From: Acidobacteriota bacterium | GTDB taxonomy: Bacteria; Acidobacteriota; Terriglobia; Terriglobales; Acidobacteriaceae | Direction: 5' to 3' | NCBI GenBank assembly: GCA_021810735.1 | Contig: JAJZIF010000284.1 | Span: 1 to 5,653 of the forward strand | DNA: 5,653 bases | Shown here: positions 3,372 to 5,653 of the stretch, piece after piece | Numbering within the stretch: position 1 is the first letter of the stretch | How the letters are laid out: every line of letters begins with the position of its first letter | Position numbers and translations under genes: made by a program | Notes under the pieces: generated by a model | What the model was told of the DNA's origin: nothing | The model's database searches: none | Seen by the model: the letters and a program-made list of their open reading frames with translations, nothing else

Positions 3372-5653
3372 ATGCCAGACGATTATTCCGACGATTTTGG
3401 TTTGCCCATGATTACCAAAAGCATGGCGCAGGCCGGCTGGATCATGCTCGGCGAGAACGGGGCATATTACACCGGTGGTCGACATGTCGCATCCGACGGG
3501 GAATTGCTCGCCGAATATCTCACGAATGACGTATTTTATGCGGTCGTAGACGTGACAGCGATGGCCGTCAGCCAGGTCAAATGGAAACTCTTTACCCGCG
3601 CCGGCAGCGAGACGGCAAAAAGATATCATACCGTCCCGCTGGAGATTGAGGCGGCGCGCCACGTCGAAAAGTCGCTGCGGTACCAGAGCCGAGTGGCGCG
3701 CAAAGCACTGCAAGTTTCCGGAGGCAACGAAAACGCGGAAAAACTGGCGCTCTCGCAACGGATCGAGGAGATCACGGATCACCCCCTTCTGGACCTGATG
3801 TATGCGGACAATGACGGGCTTTCGGCGACCGCGCTCCGCTACGCGTGCGCCCTCTACTTCGAAGTCTTCGGCGGCACATATCTGCATCTCGAAACCGGTA
3901 AACTCGGCATTCCGCGTGCCCTGAAAGTTCTGCCCACTTATCGCATCAGAGCCTATCGGAAAAACGAAAGCGATGTGGTGGCATACCTCTACTATCCGCT
4001 GGTGGCCCAGCCGAGCCTCCAGACGATCATCCCTTCGGATGAGGTGCTCTCATATCGTCTGGCGGCGCCGCATGATCCTTATGCCGGTCGGAATGCGCCG
4101 GGACGCAGCGCCTTTGATGCCCTGGAACTATGCGGGAAATATCTGCGATACCAGAACACCCTCTTGGACAACCGCGCCCGACCCGATGGGGTATTCATTC
4201 CCGACGACAAGCTGCCGATGAATAAGGATAAAGCACGGCGGGCGGAAGAGACATTCAACTCGAAGTTCGGAGGGAAGGGTTCTGGCCGGACGCTGATAGC
4301 CGAACAGGCTGGGACGTATGTGCCGCTATCGTTTTCGCCGCAGGACATCGGCGAGCTGAAAATCAACCAGGAGGGGCTGCGGCGAGTATGCAACGCATTC
4401 GGTGTTCCGGAGGCGCTGCTGGCGAAGGACTCCACCTACTCGAACCAGACCGCCGCGCAACACTGGCACGCGCAGAATACAGTGTTGCCGCGCGTAATGA
4501 TGATCGAGGAGGCGTGGAACCGCGACCTGGTGCGCAGATTCGGCGAGAACCTTTTCCTGGCAGCGGAGAATCCCGTGCCGCGCGACGAAGCTCTGGCGCT
4601 CCAGCGGGCGAGCGCGGCAATTGCCGCCGGCGTCTTGACGAGAAACGAGACGCGCGTCGCTCTGGGTTTTGACAAGGTCGAAACGCTCGCCGCGGACGAG
4701 ATGCCGTGGAATGTGCGGGAAGCGGCGGATGCGATCACGCAAACCGGCTTATCGGATGAGGGAGAGCCACCGCTTGCGCCGAGTCATGGCGCGGCCCCGG
4801 AAACAATGCAGGATATAACTCCGGAGACGAAAGGACTTGCCGACTGGAACGATCCTTCGCCATCTCTGCCGCACGCCGGGCGATGGATATTGCGCGTGAA
4901 CCGGCAAGTGGCGCGGGGAGAACTGGAACGATCCGTCGCCATAGCTCTAGTCGGAAAGTGCCTGGGGATCGATGATATTACCGCCAAAAATTACGTCGGA
5001 CATGCCGCCGATCCGGTTCGGAAAAAGGCCGAAGCGCAACTTTTGCCAGGGGTGGCGCAGAAGCCGGCTTCGCTGCCGGAGGCGGGGATACTACCTGCAG
5101 CAGGAAAAATTCCTGCGGCGGCCGAGATATTGCAGCCCCGCATACGCGCCTACTTTGCCGAGCAGCATAACGCCTGGGGCGCTCTCGGCGACTGGCTGCC
5201 GAAAAGCGATGGTCTAACACATGATGACGAGGCTTTGGCGGCCCTACTACTGCTCCTCTGGGAGCAGACGATGAGTGAAGAGCTTGGCGGGGTGGCTCAG
5301 CGGCTGGCATTGACGGCGGCGCAAGAGTCGCAAGTGCAGCAACGCGCGCATGACCAGGCGAAAAGAGAAGCTGCGGCTTATGCCGCGCTGATAAATCAGA
5401 CCACATTCTCCCGGATGCGCAGCGCCCTGGAAGCGGCGAAGCAAACCGCTCCGCCGGCGACGGGAACCACCGGAGAGCCCGGGACAACGGAGGAATCATC
5501 AGCCGTGGAGGCGGCGACGGCAAAAGCCGCGGAAGAGGCCGCGAATGCTATTTTTGCCGAGGCGGAAAACGAGCGGTCGATCACGATAGCGCTGGATCAG
5601 GCCTACCGCGCCAAGATGGCTCTCAATGAGCTGGCGGCAACCGAAGCCGGAGA
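3372..5653 (+). CDS. HK97-type portal protein fused to a MuF-like minor head domain (3' end outside window)
   Basis: The frame has no stop for 760 codons and runs off the window. Residues about 45-460 are a portal protein, the twelve-part ring through which DNA enters and leaves the capsid. Visible family landmarks are DVFYAVVDVTAMAVSQVKWK (53-72), HPLLDLM (137-143), LYFEVFGGTYLHLE (161-174), SDEVLSYRLAAPHDPYAG (222-239), the NRARPDGVF signature (267-275), FGVPEALL (343-350) and SNQTAAQHW with TVLPR (357-374), followed by EEAWNRDL. After a linker, about 500-760 resembles MuF minor head proteins: a helical part (RIRAYFAEQHNAW at 590-602, then a leucine-rich helix around 622-638), INQTTFSRMRSALEAA (674-689), an Ala/Thr/Glu-rich insert, and ERSITIALDQAYRAKMA (734-750) corresponding to the usual 'IARTE-x-x-RAYN' helix. 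The start is bounded by TAG 3351-3353 in frame, so ATG 3372 is the longest possible; AAGGG lies only one base before it and GGCGG about 11 bases before, so initiation looks weak or coupled. Confidence 0.92.
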   Translation, partial: MPDDYSDDFGLPMITKSMAQAGWIMLGENGAYYTGGRHVASDGELLAEYLTNDVFYAVVDVTAMAVSQVKWKLFTRAGSETAKRYHTVPLEIEAARHVEKSLRYQSRVARKALQVSGGNENAEKLALSQRIEEITDHPLLDLMYADNDGLSATALRYACALYFEVFGGTYLHLETGKLGIPRALKVLPTYRIRAYRKNESDVVAYLYYPLVAQPSLQTIIPSDEVLSYRLAAPHDPYAGRNAPGRSAFDALELCGKYLRYQNTLLDNRARPDGVFIPDDKLPMNKDKARRAEETFNSKFGGKGSGRTLIAEQAGTYVPLSFSPQDIGELKINQEGLRRVCNAFGVPEALLAKDSTYSNQTAAQHWHAQNTVLPRVMMIEEAWNRDLVRRFGENLFLAAENPVPRDEALALQRASAAIAAGVLTRNETRVALGFDKVETLAADEMPWNVREAADAITQTGLSDEGEPPLAPSHGAAPETMQDITPETKGLADWNDPSPSLPHAGRWILRVNRQVARGELERSVAIALVGKCLGIDDITAKNYVGHAADPVRKKAEAQLLPGVAQKPASLPEAGILPAAGKIPAAAEILQPRIRAYFAEQHNAWGALGDWLPKSDGLTHDDEALAALLLLLWEQTMSEELGGVAQRLALTAAQESQVQQRAHDQAKREAAAYAALINQTTFSRMRSALEAAKQTAPPATGTTGEPGTTEESSAVEAATAKAAEEAANAIFAEAENERSITIALDQAYRAKMALNELAATEAG

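Noticed and set aside
2213..3373. Long open frame of 386 codons on the - strand
   Set aside because: It lies opposite the terminase gene, whose motifs are unmistakable. The product is rich in Pro, Arg and Ser, as expected for the complement of a G+C-rich gene, and shows no domain.
3288..3887. 199-codon - strand frame opposite the portal gene
   Set aside because: The + strand here encodes recognisable portal motifs; the antisense product has no family features.
3973..4221. 82-codon + strand frame inside the portal gene
   Set aside because: Out of frame with the portal, with a Trp/Met/Arg-rich composition and no ribosome site.
4978..5523. 181-codon - strand frame
   Set aside because: Antisense to the MuF-like part; composition is Pro/Arg/Ala shadow sequence.
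1..5653. CRISPR array, insertion sequence, tRNA or attachment site
   Set aside because: No regularly spaced repeats, no transposase, no terminal repeats and no cloverleaf-like sequence were seen on either strand.

Overview
The window looks like part of a tailed double-stranded DNA phage (Caudoviricetes) or an integrated prophage, cut at the start of its packaging and head module. All genes found are on the + strand and closely spaced. The protein-coding part from about 890 onward is G+C-rich, while 590-880 is visibly richer in A+T. There is no tRNA, rRNA, integrase, CRISPR array or housekeeping gene, so the host cannot be named. Strong AAGGAG-type ribosome sites before the first two genes fit a bacterial host.

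Region 1 (1-740) ends an upstream transcription unit. It holds a possible gene tail (to 85), a 123-residue membrane protein with a four-cysteine zinc ribbon (97-468), and a 52-residue single-pass membrane protein (490-648). It closes with a strong inverted repeat followed by a run of T (656-740), probably a terminator or attenuator. Region 2 (741-892) is a non-coding leader with small hairpins and no convincing promoter.

Region 3 (893-3335) opens the packaging operon. A 200-codon gene (893-1495) has an N-terminal half like region 2 of sigma-70 factors and sits where many phages keep a late-gene regulator. It overlaps a recognisable terminase small subunit (1347-1763), which overlaps the terminase large subunit (1687-3171), which touches a 55-codon gene (3168-3335) through an ATGA junction. 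The overlaps and weak ribosome sites suggest translational coupling.

Region 4 (3372 to the end) is one frame of more than 760 codons without a stop, leaving the window still open. Its first ~460 residues are an HK97-type portal protein. The following ~300 residues resemble a MuF-type minor head protein, so this is probably a portal-MuF fusion.

Together, the small terminase would select phage DNA, the large terminase would cut and pump it, and the portal would be the entry channel of the capsid, with the MuF part inside the head. No clearly new defence or mobile system is visible. The least explained items are the sigma-like gene with its long overlap, the two small membrane proteins, the 55-residue protein between terminase and portal, and the structured terminator-like element.
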